64,000 bases of DNA, from the NCBI GenBank assembly GCA_017302895.1, contig JAFLBV010000004.1, positions 124,001 to 188,000 of the forward strand, in the 5' to 3' direction. Every line of letters starts with the position of its first letter. Within the stretch, counting starts at the first letter, position 1. The position numbers and the translations under genes were made by a program. The DNA comes from Ignavibacteria bacterium (GTDB lineage Bacteria; Bacteroidota; Ignavibacteria; Ignavibacteriales; Ignavibacteriaceae). Below the pieces are notes generated by a model. That model saw nothing but the letters and a program-made list of their open reading frames with translations. It did not search any database and was not told the origin of the DNA. Positions 1 through 7,985 of the stretch are shown here, piece by piece.

Positions 1-457
1 AGGGTTTATCAGACTCGCTCTCGCATCACACGACAGGGAGCTAATACCCCTTCATGAGGAAATCGAAAATATAAAGCGCTATCTCGATATCGAACAGGTC
101 AGATTTGATGAGAAAATGATCGTTAAGATATCAGTTTCTAAAGATTCTGAAATGGTGCCCGTCCCATCTTATATTCTCGTACCGGTTCTTGAGAATGCCA
201 TTAAACACGGTGTTCAACCGTCAACCGTACCCGTGGAGATAGATATCACCTCTGAAATCATGAATGAAATGTTGAAAATTGAGATACGAAACGGACTTGA
301 GACTGTGCAGGATGTAAAAAAAACCGGATTGGGTGTGGGGTTGCAAAATGTGCGGGACAGAATCAGGCTCCACTTTCCCGAGAATGGCTCTTTCTCAGTC
401 TCGAAAAAAGAAAATTCATACACTGCAACAATCCTGATCCCCGTGGAGAATAAATGA
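1..457 (+). CDS. LytS/YpdA-type sensor histidine kinase, C-terminal fragment
   Basis: The frame is open from the left edge, so this is the 3' part of a longer gene. The visible part starts just after the phospho-acceptor histidine of a His_kinase (LytS-type) domain: ELIPLHEEIENIKRYLDIEQ is the usual helix following it. The HATPase region then shows an N-box (PVLENAIKHG) and a glycine-rich G-box (GLGVGLQNVRDRIR). The kinase would autophosphorylate and pass phosphate to the response regulator encoded next; its stop overlaps that gene's start in an ATGA. The sensor part and any membrane segments lie outside the window. Family assignment is firm; the signal is unknown. Confidence 0.88.
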   Translation, partial: GFIRLALASHDRELIPLHEEIENIKRYLDIEQVRFDEKMIVKISVSKDSEMVPVPSYILVPVLENAIKHGVQPSTVPVEIDITSEIMNEMLKIEIRNGLETVQDVKKTGLGVGLQNVRDRIRLHFPENGSFSVSKKENSYTATILIPVENK

Positions 458-1200
458 AATTAAAAGCTCTCGTTGTCGATGATGAATCTCTCGCAAGGTC
501 GCTTGTAAAAAAATATTGCATCGACTCGGGGATTGTGGAAGTTGCCGGCGAAGCACGCAACGGCATGGAGGCTCTGACTCTCATCAATGAATTGCAGCCG
601 GATGTCGTTTTTCTCGATATCCAAATGCCCGGTATTTCAGGACTCGGTCTGCTTGAACTCCTCGAGAATCCCCCGTTTATTATCTTTGTCACTGCATACG
701 ATGAATTTGCCGTAAAAGCATTCGAGAAAAATGCCGTCGATTACCTCCTGAAACCGGTTGAGTACGAGAGGTTTATTGATGCTGTCAACAAATTAATTTC
801 ACGAATAGCCGTTAAAAACATAAATTCCGAATACGCCGCCTCACTTGAAAGTCTCAGAAAGGAAACAGCGCCATTCATCTCCACTATCTCGGTAAAAGAC
901 AAAGGCGATTTCGTAATCATTAAAGTTGAGGATATTCTCTTTTTCGAGGCGATGGATGATTATGTCTCAATTCATACCAAAAATAAGAAATTTCTGAAAA
1001 AAGGGACACTGAGAAATCTGGAGGAAAAACTGGATGGAAAGGTTTTTTCACGAATTCACAGATCCTTTATTCTTAATCTGGACTTTCTCGATAAAGTTTT
1101 GAATGATGGAAATGAGAACTACAGGGTAATTTTAAAGAATGGTGGCGAGCTGCCTGTCAGCCGTACCGGTTTTAAAAATTTAAAAACAATTATTTCCTGA
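454..1200 (+). CDS. LytTR-family response regulator
   Basis: A 248-residue two-domain transcription regulator. Residues 1 to about 120 form a receiver domain, with acidic residues near the start (VVDDES), the phospho-acceptor Asp in VVFLDIQMPG, the conserved Thr in FVTAYDEFA and Lys in YLLKPVE. Residues from about 145 form a LytTR DNA-binding domain (VEDILFFEAMDDYVSIHT, and FSRIHRSFILNL). It overlaps the upstream kinase by four bases, so the pair is translationally coupled and almost certainly a cognate two-component system. LytTR regulators bind paired direct repeats upstream of targets; no target can be named from this window. Confidence 0.93.
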   Translation: MKLKALVVDDESLARSLVKKYCIDSGIVEVAGEARNGMEALTLINELQPDVVFLDIQMPGISGLGLLELLENPPFIIFVTAYDEFAVKAFEKNAVDYLLKPVEYERFIDAVNKLISRIAVKNINSEYAASLESLRKETAPFISTISVKDKGDFVIIKVEDILFFEAMDDYVSIHTKNKKFLKKGTLRNLEEKLDGKVFSRIHRSFILNLDFLDKVLNDGNENYRVILKNGGELPVSRTGFKNLKTIIS

Positions 1201-1208
1201 TTTGTAAC

Positions 1209-2939
1209 TCATATATTGAGATTCAACCTCGTAATGTCAATCTCTCCCGATATTTCGCGGTAATCCGGTTGGCTCAACGCGACAGTTGACATTTTTTTGA
1301 AAAGCTGAATTTTTGTCTGATACTCGGAGAGATAGTAAATCTTTACCCGGTCACGGTTTTGAGCTGCCCAGTTCAGAATAATTCGCATCCTTTCGTAATC
1401 CTCATCGGTTGGCTGCAAATCAAGTCTTTCGTTTCCTTCAAACCAGTCATCAAGAGCATTTTCGAAATTATCGTAACCCCCTGATGAAAAATTTCTGATA
1501 TAAACTTTCCCCTGAAGCAGAAGGAAATGATCCATTACTCCCCCGTCTCCCGAAACTGATATCCAGACATTCGCTTTGTTAACCGGCTCCCTCAACAGTG
1601 ATGATTTATGTACCTGCTGCAGGAGCAAATCAACGGTTTTCTTCACTTCCGCTGCCTGCTCAAACTTCAGTTCGGCTGAATATGCGGACATCCTTTGTAT
1701 CAATTCTGCGAGCAGATCACTTTTCCTGCCCGACATAAAATCATAAAACTTCCTGAGTTCTTCCCTGTATTCACTGTAATTATCTTTCTCGCAGGGAACA
1801 ACACACCGGTCGATTGTCGCCATAAAACAGGCTCTTGATTTGGAAAACTCCTTCTGGTCACATGTACGCAACCTGAAAGATTTCTCGGCAATTTCCATCA
1901 CTTCCTCGGCTTTTTTCCTCGTCCCAAACAAACCGAAGTAATCATTTCCGTCAAGTTCAAACTTGTTTACCAACTCAAGTTTGGGATAGGGGTGCCGTAA
2001 AGAAACCCGGATGAAATATTTATTTCCATAGTTTGTGAGCTGAATGTTGTGCTTTGGCTTTGTTTTTTTGATGAGTTGGGCTTCCTTCACCAATGCCATC
2101 ACTTCGGTTGAAGTGGTCTCATACCTCAAGATGGTTGCACTTCCCAAAATGAGTTTGCTCTTCCCGGCGGCATTGTCCATAAGGTGGGAGGAAAGCCGTT
2201 TCCGAAGTGATTTTGACTTGCCGATGTAGATCACTGTCCCGGAGCCATCTACAAACCAGTAGTTTCCGGGGAGGTCGGGAATTGCAGGAATGTCAAATTC
2301 TGTTTCGGAAAGTGTCTGCGGAAATTTTCGGGCAATATCTCTTGGCGGGATGTACTGAAATCCCAGCACATCTTTCAAAGTAATCAGTTGGAATTGTCGC
2401 TCAAGTTTTTTCTTTACCTCAATAAAGATGCCCGCCGTTGCCATTGCATCAGAATACGCCCTGTGAGTCACACCCGGCGGAATATTAAGATGATCCCTCA
2501 CCGATTCCAGCTTCTTCGATTTTAATTGAGGAAACAGCCTCCTTGCTGCCCTCAAAGTACAAAATGTTACAGGATTAAATTTCTCATACCCGGCATTCAG
2601 AAACTCTGCTTCTAAAAACTTCACATCAAACTGAATATTATGCCCCACTATCACAGACTCCGACAAAAACTCCATCAACTTTGATGCAATATTTTCAAAC
2701 AACGGAGCACCCGCAAGATCCTCATCCCTGATGCCGGTGAACATCGTTATATAAGGGTCAAGCCTCCTCTGCGGATTGAGAAAAGTCGAAAAACTGTCGA
2801 CAATCTCCCCCTTCTCAACCCTGTATCCGGCAAATTCGATAATCTTCTCCTGCCGGGGGTCAAGTCCCGTGGTCTCCACATCCAAAACAGTGAATGCTAC
2901 CTGGTCGGCATCAAGATGATAAAGGGTTTCGAAGTTCAA
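1209..2939 (-). CDS. DEDDh exonuclease / GIY-YIG nuclease fusion (DnaQ-UvrC-like)
   Basis: A 576-residue fusion. The N-terminus (about 1-180) is a DnaQ-type 3'-5' exonuclease: DVETTGL supplies the first Asp and Glu, HNIQFDVKF the third motif, and HRAYSDA the His and last Asp. A GIY-YIG nuclease follows at about 220-300 (NYWFVDGSGTVIYIGKS with downstream RKR). A UVR-like helical hairpin (ELKFEQAAEVKKTVDLLLQQ) lies near residue 410. Such exonuclease-UvrC N-half fusions are known and are thought to act in DNA repair like the Cho nuclease. It stands alone, converging on the response regulator with an 8-base gap and carrying its own promoter. The substrate is inferred. Confidence 0.88.
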   Translation of the reverse strand: MNFETLYHLDADQVAFTVLDVETTGLDPRQEKIIEFAGYRVEKGEIVDSFSTFLNPQRRLDPYITMFTGIRDEDLAGAPLFENIASKLMEFLSESVIVGHNIQFDVKFLEAEFLNAGYEKFNPVTFCTLRAARRLFPQLKSKKLESVRDHLNIPPGVTHRAYSDAMATAGIFIEVKKKLERQFQLITLKDVLGFQYIPPRDIARKFPQTLSETEFDIPAIPDLPGNYWFVDGSGTVIYIGKSKSLRKRLSSHLMDNAAGKSKLILGSATILRYETTSTEVMALVKEAQLIKKTKPKHNIQLTNYGNKYFIRVSLRHPYPKLELVNKFELDGNDYFGLFGTRKKAEEVMEIAEKSFRLRTCDQKEFSKSRACFMATIDRCVVPCEKDNYSEYREELRKFYDFMSGRKSDLLAELIQRMSAYSAELKFEQAAEVKKTVDLLLQQVHKSSLLREPVNKANVWISVSGDGGVMDHFLLLQGKVYIRNFSSGGYDNFENALDDWFEGNERLDLQPTDEDYERMRIILNWAAQNRDRVKIYYLSEYQTKIQLFKKMSTVALSQPDYREISGEIDITRLNLNI

Positions 2940-2977
2940 TTTGGGGGTGATTCCGGAAATTCAATTTATATCTAAAC

Positions 2978-3010
2978 CAAATTTAGCTATAATACCAAAT
3001 TGAGTTCAAA
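2978..3010 (-). promoter_or_regulatory. Bacteroidota-type promoter for the exonuclease/GIY-YIG gene
   Basis: On the minus strand a -7 element TAAATTTG (fits TAnnTTTG) lies 21 bases downstream of TTTG (the -33 element). It sits about 40 bases upstream of the start codon. The match to the known Bacteroidota consensus is seen directly; activity is inferred. Confidence 0.5.
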
Positions 3011-3181
3011 ATATATTTACAAGCTTGATGAAATTCTGTAACTACAAGCTATTCAAGTTGCTGTATAAAAGATCCTTTTCAACTAATCACAGGGTTGATT
3101 TAATATTTTGGACTCAGCAGTCTCTCTACTCTTGCTTACAATTGCTTGTACTAAATTTATATTTCTCAGTTATACATCGAA

Positions 3182-3559
3182 CTAATTCTGTTTGCTCGAA
3201 ATATTATATGCTGCTGATAGTTCTTCAATATTTTGTTTCCCAAGTTTTCGCGCAACCAATTGCATTCGTATGTAAAGCTTTGACACTCTTTGGAGGTCTG
3301 CTTTATGTACATTCTCTCCTAACTTTTGCACATCCAGGACACTGGTGTTTAATTTTGTAAACAACTCGGTAGCCAAGTTTTGGTTAACATTATTGGGTGC
3401 TAAACTCCAAATCTCTAAGCTGAGTACTGAAACTTCCATTAAATTAATATAATATTCTGTTTTATCCCTGCTTACTGTACTGCTGTTTCCAAGAGGCGAA
3501 CAAGACATTATAAAAGGTAACAGCACAATCAAAATATACTTACAGGAATTTGTTTTCAT
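3182..3559 (-). CDS. Small putative lipoprotein, paralogue of the next gene
   Basis: 125 residues with a Sec/lipobox signal (ILIVLLPFIMSC), so the mature protein probably starts at Cys20 and is membrane anchored. The rest is predicted helical with no recognised domain. Its C-terminal segment ARKLGKQNIEELSAAY resembles AAKKLGKENADSLIDAY in the protein encoded immediately upstream, which suggests a tandem duplication. Only 18 bases separate the two genes, so they are likely co-transcribed. Function unknown. Confidence 0.7.
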   Translation of the reverse strand: MKTNSCKYILIVLLPFIMSCSPLGNSSTVSRDKTEYYINLMEVSVLSLEIWSLAPNNVNQNLATELFTKLNTSVLDVQKLGENVHKADLQRVSKLYIRMQLVARKLGKQNIEELSAAYNISSKQN

Positions 3560-3577
3560 GATATTTAACTCCCCAAA

Positions 3578-3961
3578 TTATTTAGTCTTAAAAATGCTTG
3601 ATGGTATATATGCATCGATCAATGAATCAGCGTTTTCTTTACCTAGTTTTTTTGCTGCCACATCCGCATCGTTCAGAACGCGCATGTACTCTTTTTTTAA
3701 CTCTGGAGTAAAATCCTCCAGCTCTTTGGCACTGAGCAGAATAAGATACGATTTTAAGTCGGCGAGGATTTCTAAAATCTGTGCTTCGTTATAGGATTGA
3801 GGCGAATTTGCCCACTTCTGAATTTTTAATACATTAATTTGCATTCTTAAAAAATTATTCGCAACTCGGTAATCAACTTTTGGTTCCTCACTTCCAGAAC
3901 AGCCTGTAAGCAAGGAAAGTATCATGATTGTTATAATAGACATTCTTTTATAATTGAACAT
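3578..3961 (-). CDS. Small putative lipoprotein, paralogue of the previous gene
   Basis: About 127 residues with a clear lipoprotein signal (MSIITIMILSLLTGC) and a charged helical mature part. An earlier in-frame ATG lies four codons upstream, but a GGA seven bases before the chosen ATG and the normal length of the signal peptide favour the later one. It shares a C-terminal motif (K-L-G-K-x-N near the end) with its downstream neighbour. No domain is recognised and the function is unknown. Confidence 0.7.
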   Translation of the reverse strand: MFNYKRMSIITIMILSLLTGCSGSEEPKVDYRVANNFLRMQINVLKIQKWANSPQSYNEAQILEILADLKSYLILLSAKELEDFTPELKKEYMRVLNDADVAAKKLGKENADSLIDAYIPSSIFKTK

Positions 3962-4008
3962 AAGGCATTCCATAATTTGTTGCTATTTTAAATGTTATCA
4001 ACAATGAT

Positions 4009-4338
4009 TCAAAATATTTCTTCATTAAGAACCCCTTTAACCTTCAAATATAGAACTACTGGTTCTTTAAGTAAATAATACACAGTGCTTAAAATTCCAA
4101 ACCACCAGGAGACTAAATACCAAGTATCATGGTCAACAGCTTTAACGAGTCGTGTCGAGTTAAAAATAGAAATTACCCAATTCTGAAGCACGAAACTACC
4201 ATGAACACTACCCAATATAGCGCCTAACCAACCTTCGTATCGTGAATCAGCAGAAGGATAAATGAAGATAGACACAATAAGTCCAAAAACTATATAATAA
4301 AACAATATAAGACCGACTTGTTTAAGAATAAATTTCAT
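4009..4338 (-). CDS. Small integral membrane protein, unknown function
   Basis: 109 residues. Hydrophobic stretches at about 8-28 (VGLILFYYIVFGLIVSIFIY), about 38-58 and about 70-90 suggest three membrane segments. No family recognised. It is on the strand of the surrounding accessory genes but is separated from them by gaps of about 35 and 158 bases, so operon membership is uncertain. Confidence 0.6.
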   Translation of the reverse strand: MKFILKQVGLILFYYIVFGLIVSIFIYPSADSRYEGWLGAILGSVHGSFVLQNWVISIFNSTRLVKAVDHDTWYLVSWWFGILSTVYYLLKEPVVLYLKVKGVLNEEIF

Positions 4339-4496
4339 CTTAGACCTCTTATGTTAGAATATTGAAAAGTAAAATAAATCTTGTTTTCATAGAAAACATC
4401 TATTTTCTTAAGGCTAATTTATCAACTTTAATAATCGATTCTGACCTTACATACCGTCAATTCAAATGGATTAAAAGTCCTTTATACCCTCGATAA

Positions 4497-4850
4497 TTAT
4501 CCATTTTTAATTAGTAGATAGAAGATACCGTAAAAGGCTGCGATTATACAACACAGCCGAATCAAAAAGAAAATCGTGTTTCTCCTTGCTAATCTGATTT
4601 TAGCATAGGATAATTGACCATCTATCCCTTTTATATCCGGATTTAACCTTTTAGCTGATTCAAAGCTGTAGACGGCATCTTGCCATTTGTTATTGTTATA
4701 GAAATGGAGCCCCTTGGCTTTTTCAGCCTCAGCTTGCCGGAGACGCTGAAGCCTGAGTTGTTCTGCACTTCCAGGCTTCATGCTATTCAACTCTGAGAAA
4801 ATATATTTACCGGCCTGAATTGCCATATCAGCTATATTTAACCAATCCAT
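4497..4850 (-). CDS. Small tail-anchored protein with a TPR-like unit
   Basis: 117 residues. The middle (AKGLHFYNNNKWQDAVYSFE) reads like one tetratricopeptide unit, with small residues at helix contacts and a pair of antiparallel helices. The last 25 residues (FFLIRLCCIIAAFYGIFYLL) form a single membrane anchor, so the TPR part would face the cytoplasm. It lies 84 bases downstream of the Ca2+ ATPase gene on the same strand. A scaffold or partner role is a guess; no named family is recognised. Confidence 0.6.
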   Translation of the reverse strand: MDWLNIADMAIQAGKYIFSELNSMKPGSAEQLRLQRLRQAEAEKAKGLHFYNNNKWQDAVYSFESAKRLNPDIKGIDGQLSYAKIRLARRNTIFFLIRLCCIIAAFYGIFYLLIKNG

Positions 4851-4934
4851 AACGGCTTTTCCTTATTTCATGTTTTTATTGAAGTTAAACTTCGTTTACT
4901 GAATATATCAGAATTTTTGCTTTTTATTTTCATT

Positions 4935-7856
4935 TCAGGTTAGTCCCATATTTTCGTTTTTACGCTTAAAGAATCTAATTATCTCCCCAACCCAAAGTAC
5001 TAATGAAGTTGAACCAATTATATAAAACCAATCAATGAACGAGAGGGGAACAGTTCTGAAAATGTGTCCGCCGAATTGGATGATCAATATCTGTCCGAAA
5101 AAAATACTTGTAGCTATTGCAACAAAACTTTTATTTGCGAACATATCTTTAAAAGCCGAATTACTGACATTAAGACATTTTGCATTAAAAAGATTCCAAA
5201 ATTGCAGCATTACGAAAAGGGAGAAAAACAGAGATAACTCATAATCAGTAACTTTTCCATCATTCTGGATATAAATCAGAAAAGAAGCCAGAATTACCAG
5301 GAATAAAGCCCCTATGCCAAATATCTGTTTTGCCATTGGAGTTGTTACAATAAAATCTTCCGGGGAGCGGGGTTCCCGTTTAAGAACATTATCATGTGGA
5401 GGTTCCGTAGCCAAAGCAAGAGCTGCAAAAGTATCCATAATCAAGTTTACCCAAAGCATCTGAGTCACAGTCAATGGAAGTTGAACCCCCAAAAACGGGC
5501 CCAATAGAGCAATTCCGAGAGCTGCCACATTTATCGTTAATTGGAATAAAATAAATCTTTGGATATTTTCATATAGTGAGCGACCCCACTTGACAGCACT
5601 GACAATACTTCGAAACGAATCATCAAGCAGTATAACATCACTAACCTGTTTCGCAAGAGCAGTACCACTTTTTCCCATCGCTAAACCTACATCTGCCTGA
5701 TTGAGAGCAGGAGCATCATTTGTTCCATCTCCGGTGACAGCTACCACATGACCGTTAGCCTTCAAAAGTCGGATGAGTCTTAGCTTATCCATTGGTTTAG
5801 CTCTTGATAGAACAGCAAGATTGGGTAAGATTGGAACTAATTCATCATCTGTTTTCTGAGAGAATTGAGTGCCTGATAAATGAACAAAGGACTTTCGAGT
5901 ATATTCATGCAAACCTATCTGCCGAGCAATTTCCGCTGCAGTGTCAGCGTTATCGCCTGTAACAATCTTCACATCAATTCCGGCCTCTTTACATGCCTGA
6001 ATTGCCCCGGGGACTTCCTCTCTAATCGGATCCGCAATAGCAAAAAAACCAAGCCAGACGAAGTCATCGGTCAGGTCGTTGAGTTTTGGCAAAATATCTG
6101 TTTTAGGTTCTTCCTGAAACGCAACGCCTATTGTACGCATACCCCTTTTTTGATATTCGCTCATTTCCCTGATAATCTCATTTTTCTTACCATTAAGTTT
6201 TTCGACTCCGGTTTGAGTAACAATATTTGAACATTTGTTCAATACTATCTCGGGAGCACCTTTTATATGTAACACTTCTCTTTTGGTCAAAGGTGAGAGG
6301 CCCAAAGTCCCCATCATTTTTGTCTCATTAGAAAATGTCCACTGGTGCTTTATTTCAAAATTTTCTCTGGCAGAAAGGTAATCATAACCCTTTTCATTCA
6401 ACCAGAGGAGGAGAGCTCCTTCTGTAGGATTTCCAATGACTTTTTTGGTGCCACTTTCATTGTTTCCGAGGTTTGCTGTAGAATTACATCCAATTGCCTC
6501 TGCTATCAGCGATAGCCCGTTTCCATTTCCATTACCCATAAAGTCGGGGAATTTGGCATGGTAGACATTCATTTCATTCTTAGTCAGAGTTCCTGTCTTA
6601 TCTGAGCAAATACAGGTTGCAGCCCCAATCGTTTCACAAGCATCCATTTTCCTTACAAGATTGTTACTTGCAGTCATTTTTCTCATACTGTATGCAAGAC
6701 TCAAAGTAACGCTCATTGCCAGTCCTTCCGGGACAGCGACGACAATTATTGTAACTGCAATCATAAAATATTCTAAATATTGGGAAAGAACTGAAGCCGG
6801 AATCCATGACTTTATATCACCCGGTAAAATATTAATCATGAATCCTCCTCCGGCCAATATGAGCAGGGTTAACACTCCATAACCCAGATTCTTTAACCAT
6901 GGAGACAGACCTTCCTCGTCAAGAAATGCCGGTGGATTTGCGGATGATCCAATCCATTCCAGAAAGTCGTAGAAAATTGGCAGCCAAACTTTTATCAGAG
7001 CTATCGATATGAAAAGATGTAGGATAATTGATGCATAGAGTTGACTCCCGTTTAATAAGAGTATCCCATTAAGATAATCTTTTAGTATTAAGGCGCCATA
7101 AGTAAGTGCTGCAACACCGAGTCCTACAACTCCAATTTGCTTGCTTAACTTTTCAAGTTGTTGATTTAGAGGGGTCTTATTCTCATTTTCTTCGGTAGCT
7201 GCCGAAGCAATATTTGCGATTTCACTTTTATCACCAACAGCAGTTACTGACATGATACAGTGACCATCAGCGACCATTGTACCTTTATAAAGAAGATTTT
7301 CAGGATATGGAGAGTCAGTGACAGCTTTGAATTCAGGATGATTTTTTGGAAATTTGTTGACCGGAACGGCTTCTCCGGTCAATTTACCTTCATCTATCTG
7401 GAGAGAAACGACTTCGAGTAGCTCACCATCAGCAGGAATTTCTTCACCTGTTTCACATAGAATGATATCACCCACAACGACATCCCTTTTGGGGATGGTA
7501 TCGTAGGCTCCATTCCTTATAACTTTAACAGGGAAATCATCGTTAACCTGGTTGAGTATATCAAATTCTTTGTTTGCTTTGTATTCATTTAGAAAAGCCA
7601 TTGTTGTAGCAAGGAAAATGGCGATCATAATTCCTATGCCTTCCAAATACTTACCATCGAAAATTCCGGCAGAGATAGCAATCACAGCAGCTATCATCAG
7701 AATCCGTATAACCGGATCTTCATACTTTTCCAGATATAATTTCCACCAGGGTTCCTTTTCAGGTGGTGTTATAACATTCGCACCAAACTTTTTCCTGCTT
7801 TCTTCAACTTGCAATGAAGAAAGTCCAATATACTTGGAGTGACTCTCGGGTTCCAT
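4935..7856 (-). CDS. PMCA-type calcium-translocating P-type ATPase
   Basis: A 973-residue P2-type ATPase exporting Ca2+ from the cytoplasm. Seen: an actuator motif LTGEAVPV (about residue 160; TGEA instead of TGES, with the essential Glu kept), phosphorylation site CSDKTGTLT (Asp about 419), TGDNADTA, and hinge TGDGTNDAPAL (about 707). The Ca2+ site residues match the plasma-membrane type: VVAVPEGLAM in M4, QLTINVAAL in M5, and MLWVNLIMDTFAALALATEPP-like M6 with Asn and Asp. Oddity: between the actuator and phosphorylation domains there appear to be four hydrophobic segments (about 240-385) instead of two, which accounts for part of the extra length over typical bacterial homologues. It lies just downstream of the TerD gene run. 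Confidence 0.93.
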   Translation of the reverse strand: MEPESHSKYIGLSSLQVEESRKKFGANVITPPEKEPWWKLYLEKYEDPVIRILMIAAVIAISAGIFDGKYLEGIGIMIAIFLATTMAFLNEYKANKEFDILNQVNDDFPVKVIRNGAYDTIPKRDVVVGDIILCETGEEIPADGELLEVVSLQIDEGKLTGEAVPVNKFPKNHPEFKAVTDSPYPENLLYKGTMVADGHCIMSVTAVGDKSEIANIASAATEENENKTPLNQQLEKLSKQIGVVGLGVAALTYGALILKDYLNGILLLNGSQLYASIILHLFISIALIKVWLPIFYDFLEWIGSSANPPAFLDEEGLSPWLKNLGYGVLTLLILAGGGFMINILPGDIKSWIPASVLSQYLEYFMIAVTIIVVAVPEGLAMSVTLSLAYSMRKMTASNNLVRKMDACETIGAATCICSDKTGTLTKNEMNVYHAKFPDFMGNGNGNGLSLIAEAIGCNSTANLGNNESGTKKVIGNPTEGALLLWLNEKGYDYLSARENFEIKHQWTFSNETKMMGTLGLSPLTKREVLHIKGAPEIVLNKCSNIVTQTGVEKLNGKKNEIIREMSEYQKRGMRTIGVAFQEEPKTDILPKLNDLTDDFVWLGFFAIADPIREEVPGAIQACKEAGIDVKIVTGDNADTAAEIARQIGLHEYTRKSFVHLSGTQFSQKTDDELVPILPNLAVLSRAKPMDKLRLIRLLKANGHVVAVTGDGTNDAPALNQADVGLAMGKSGTALAKQVSDVILLDDSFRSIVSAVKWGRSLYENIQRFILFQLTINVAALGIALLGPFLGVQLPLTVTQMLWVNLIMDTFAALALATEPPHDNVLKREPRSPEDFIVTTPMAKQIFGIGALFLVILASFLIYIQNDGKVTDYELSLFFSLFVMLQFWNLFNAKCLNVSNSAFKDMFANKSFVAIATSIFFGQILIIQFGGHIFRTVPLSFIDWFYIIGSTSLVLWVGEIIRFFKRKNENMGLT

Positions 7857-7891
7857 ATATTTCGCCTAATTTAATTTTATTTAATTTTAGA

Positions 7892-7926
7892 TGGTGGTTG
7901 AACAATTAGCTCGTCAACAACCACCA
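7892..7926 (-). terminator. Hairpin between the OmpA-like gene and the Ca2+ ATPase gene
   Basis: A perfect 9-bp inverted repeat (TGGTGGTTG / CAACCACCA) with a 17-base loop lies between the end of the OmpA-like gene and the start of the ATPase gene. On the minus strand it is followed by AT-rich sequence but no clean T-run. It may be a weak or attenuating terminator separating the ATPase from the TerD operon. Confidence 0.35.
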
Positions 7927-7985
7927 CCTGTTATTTTAACACATTGTTTCAGACAAACGAAAGAAGAAAGATTAGTCTCATCTCT

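Noticed and set aside
3025..3360. Plus-strand open frame of 111 residues
   Set aside because: Overlaps the 3' end of a lipoprotein gene and intergenic AT-rich sequence; composition (many Leu, Phe, Cys, Tyr) is that of a random frame and no ribosome binding site is seen.
4935..7856. Broken P-type ATPase because of TGEA instead of TGES
   Set aside because: The catalytic glutamate is kept and every other motif is intact; the last residue varies within the family.
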